A stretch of DNA of 64,000 bases from Pseudogymnoascus destructans (Eukaryota; Ascomycota; Leotiomycetes; Thelebolales; Thelebolaceae): the NCBI RefSeq assembly GCF_001641265.1, contig NW_020167536.1, positions 186,001 to 250,000 on the forward strand, given 5' to 3'. Shown in pieces: positions 61,101 to 64,000 of the stretch; position 1 is the stretch's first letter, and every line of letters starts with the position of its first letter. The notes below the pieces were generated by a model. It was not told the DNA's origin, ran no database searches, and saw only the letters and a program-made list of their open reading frames with translations. Made by a program: the position numbers and the translations under genes.

Positions 61101-63880
61101 GTTGTCAGCACCTTGATGATTGCAACTGCATCATAAGGAGAGGCCTCAAGTCGGGCCTCAGTTACCAAATCCACGGTGCTAAGTAGGCCAATGGCTATAA
61201 ATGCAGCTTCTTTATTGCTGGCATCAGTTGCACTGCTGGCCATGTTCAGAATTTGCGCGACAGCTTCATCTATCAATGCTACATCAACATCCGCAATGCG
61301 TCCGTAGAAGATAGAGCGACTCAGAAGGTACGAGAGGGCAATTGTTGAACCGTGAACCTTATTTGCCCCTGCTCCAACTGCTGAATCCCAAAGCTTAATA
61401 GATTGGATAAGCGTTTCTAGGATTTTGTTCAATTGATCTGCTTCATTCGACGGATGAGCTCCTAGCATGCCTAGACCCTGGGCCGCAGTCTGCCTTGTTG
61501 CAACGTCGTTGGAAGCGATGGCTGGTAATAACTCAGAGGCTCGAGTGGCGAGTTCGGATAGACACGCCTGAGGTGCTAAAGCTCCCAGTTCAACAAGTGA
61601 CTCTCCGCAGTCTTCGAGCCCTTTACCATGCTTCCATAGCATTCCTTCAAATGCCGCAGTAAAAAAGATGCCCAAGTCTTCATGGCTTATAGTTTTCATA
61701 TGATCTTTGACTAACTGTCGCGATGATTTATCTGTTCGGAGTAACACATTGAGCTGGCGTTCCCAATCTGCCTCGCTGCCAATATCCTTTCCTTGCTGCG
61801 TGGCTCCTATTAGAAGCATTCGGCGGCAGTAAGCCACAGCATGATGGAAGGCGTTTATTCTGTTCCCTGAGAAGTTGCCGAAGACGGAGACGCTGTCGAT
61901 ATCCATGCCAGTGAGCATAGTGTTGGCGATATGGGAGTTTTTCATGAGAGTTTGACTTGTAAAGAATACTCTGACAAGCTCTCCCCAATTTGGAAGAACG
62001 AGGTCATTCGTCCCTTCTGATAGATTGAGCAGACGGTACCAATATGGATCCTGCGTTATGTTAGTTATATTTAAATTCGCTTCTAGAAAGGGAAGGCAAC
62101 TTACCAAGCCTTTATTGCCCTCTTCGAGCACGTCGCTTCTTTCCTCCGCAGAGCTTCCCAGAGCGAGGATATCGACCCATCTCCCCACAACATCGCTATA
62201 CTCAAGGCAGCGATTTGCCCAGCGTACAGTCACAAACTTGGCGCTGCGTACGATTGTGTCATCTTTCTCTTGTAACATATAAGAAAGCAACAGTAACCGA
62301 AGTTCGTCTCGCAGCGAAGGGTCCAATGGGCCAGAAAACGCATTTAACAGACTTGCCAATGCCCCTTCAATGCTAATGAAAATGCTTTCAGACGACTTTT
62401 CTTCAGTCAGAGACCGAAACAGCCAACGAATGAGATCAAGCCCAGGTTCAAGGACGGTCGATGGTACCGTCTTTGCCATTGAGCCAAGGGTCTCATATGC
62501 CAATGCTCGAAGAGCCACTTCATCAGAAGACCGACTGTTGGGCACTGGCCAGCCTTGTTCTTCAATGAAAGAGCGAAGGAAGGTTATAATAGACGGAGCG
62601 GCGCGCTTTAAATCATCCGGTGAACCCATTCTAGAAACCCAATTCATGAAGTTGAACATTGCGTTCCGCAATTTCAAGGCTTCCAGTCCTTGCACAGGAG
62701 GAGCATCAGGCATGGCCGGTTGGATGCTACCCTGAACAATTCGGACAATCTTATCAGGATATGTTGTTGACGCAGAAGATTTTGCCATCAACGCGAGGAT
62801 GCGTGTCTGAAGTGCCGGCTTCGAAGACATATATATATCGAAAAGCTTGCTAATTACAGACTTGTCTTCTAACGACACCGTGCTTCGTTTAAGTAAATCT
62901 TCTCCGAAACTAGAAATCCGTGAGTTGGTGTCCGCAGCTGCAAATACTGCTGGGATAAAACGCTCTGGGTCTTTGAATGCTCCGCTAGTGAGAAATTTTA
63001 GAGCGGTTATTTTGGTCTCTGTTACGTTAAGACCTTCTTGGGCTTTAGGATTCCAAGTATCCTCTTTTCCATTCTGAGTGAGAAAGGCATAGTCGTCGGC
63101 GGATAGACCAGTACTGGCAATGCTTCCTCCACCGGAGCCTGCAAGAGATTTGGCTGGATTGAATAAAACAAGCTTTCCGAACCAGGAAGCAACAAACTCC
63201 GCATCTTCTGGATGTTCGTCAAGGCCTAGCTTGGTACGAAGTTCGTCGTCTTCCTTGCTCCCTCTTACCGGCAGCATCATCTGTGGCAACAGACGTAAGA
63301 AGAGATTAAAAACTGTGGTACAAGTAGGCTTGCCAGCATCTTTGGCGATCCCGTGCAGCAGGATTGGCAGTAGATCAATTTGTTCCTACTTCTGTCAGTT
63401 AAATTCTAATGGCCAGTAAAGACGACGGACAGTTGGGGAGAGCTTGCCAATACTCTGCTGGATGAAGAGCAAGTCAAAATGCCGTATCATGGACGACTCC
63501 GGGTTGTCTTTATACTGCTGCAGCAGTGCTGCAACTGGCAGGACAACATTTCTGCGTGCTGTTAGCTAGGAGTATGGTAACCCTGCCGCCACAAACAAAA
63601 ACTCACTGGTCTCCCGAGAGTCTAATTTTGATATGCTGGCAAGTTGCAATAACCTACACACAGGTCAATAAGTGGACATCAGATAGGAAATATTAATAAG
63701 CCCAAAAAACATTACCTTGTTTCGTACTGCTTGGTGTTCACTTCCAAGCTTTAGAAGCACGGGAGGAAGATACACCTTCAGAACCGATTCAAGCTTCTCA
63801 TCCTTGGCAAGAGCTATCCTCATCTCAACTTTTCCAACGAGCTCTAGCTCGCGGGCTTCGGATGGGGCGGACGATGCCAT
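58142..63880 (-). CDS. ecm29: Proteasome adaptor/scaffold Ecm29
   Basis: HEAT-repeat protein that joins the 19S and 20S particles and monitors proteasome assembly. Exons 63716-63880, 63607-63653, 63431-63551, 62105-63385, 58142-62050; 1,840 aa (yeast 1,868). The last intron (62051-62104, 54 bp, GTAAGT, branch CTAAC, GCAG) keeps frame, so it hides inside one long ORF; removing it gives EEGNKGL-DPYWYRLLNLSEG, as in the family. The third donor is the weak GTCCGT. The N-terminus MASSAPSEARELELVGKVEM, then LPPVLLKLGSEHQAVRNKV and VIATCQHIKIRL, is the diagnostic Ecm29 start. The remainder is alpha-helical HEAT-like, with GKEWRIREASCAAIADL and a block near SDDYAFLTQNG. ATG 63880 is the first ATG in frame. 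Confidence 0.95.
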
Positions 63881-64000
63881 TATGCCTCGCTCGCCACTGC
63901 TCGGATATGGCAATGATTATAAAGACACGCGTTGAACTCAAAAAACCATCGCTTCAGGGGAAGCAATCGAGTGTGTAAGATGGAGTAAAGTGAAATAAAG
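63881..64000. promoter_or_regulatory. Upstream region of ecm29
   Basis: The last 120 bases of the window lie directly upstream of the ecm29 start. No proteasome-associated control element (GGTGGCAAA) was seen in this short stretch. Confidence 0.4.

Overview
The window is nuclear DNA of a filamentous ascomycete (Pezizomycotina). The genes are widely spaced on both strands. Nearly all introns are 45-60 bp with GTAAGT-type donors, CTAAC/CTGAC branch sites and YAG acceptors. The proteins are typically fungal (Atg11, Atg10, Ecm29, Gdb1, Mdm31, a Prd-4/Chk2 kinase, a wax-synthase-type MBOAT). Transposon relics carry RIP-like C-to-T damage. The protein flavour suggests Leotiomycetes (Helotiales), but nothing in the window proves it.

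Layout. 1-10.8 kb: the 3' part of ATG11, PNO1, an MDM31/32-family gene and a CHK2/PRD-4 kinase. 10.8-22.7 kb: a repeat island with two Fot1/pogo-type relics, minisatellites, and one apparently intact 6,999-bp Ty3/Gypsy chromovirus (14750-21748). This element has 475-bp LTRs that read as identical, a 5-bp ATAAT target duplication, an A AAA AAC -1 frameshift heptamer before the gag stop, a self-complementary primer site, a C-terminal chromodomain, and an antisense gene with a Zn2Cys6-like cysteine cluster. 22.7-44 kb: tRNA-Asn, a DEN1/SENP8-type deneddylase with a 15-nt exon, a Mn-type CDF transporter, 3-dehydroshikimate dehydratase, SLX9, a 1,613-aa protein with the architecture of meiotic axis cores (SYCP2/Red1), a gamma-glutamylcyclotransferase-like gene, an inverted pair of tRNA-Lys genes, an MBD4-like DNA glycosylase and a repeat-rich basic protein. 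44-64 kb: cytochrome c1 with three CCAAT boxes, ATG10, ARO3, glycogen debranching enzyme, an intron-containing third tRNA-Lys, an MBOAT/wax synthase and ECM29.

Most genes are housekeeping and do not form a cluster. Functional links are loose: Atg11 and Atg10 are both autophagy factors; ARO3 opens the shikimate pathway and 3-dehydroshikimate dehydratase drains it; the deneddylase and Ecm29 both touch ubiquitin/proteasome control. The most unusual content is the young retroelement with its antisense gene, and the candidate axis-core protein. Gene models were rebuilt by hand from splice signals and reading-frame continuity; no transcript evidence was available.
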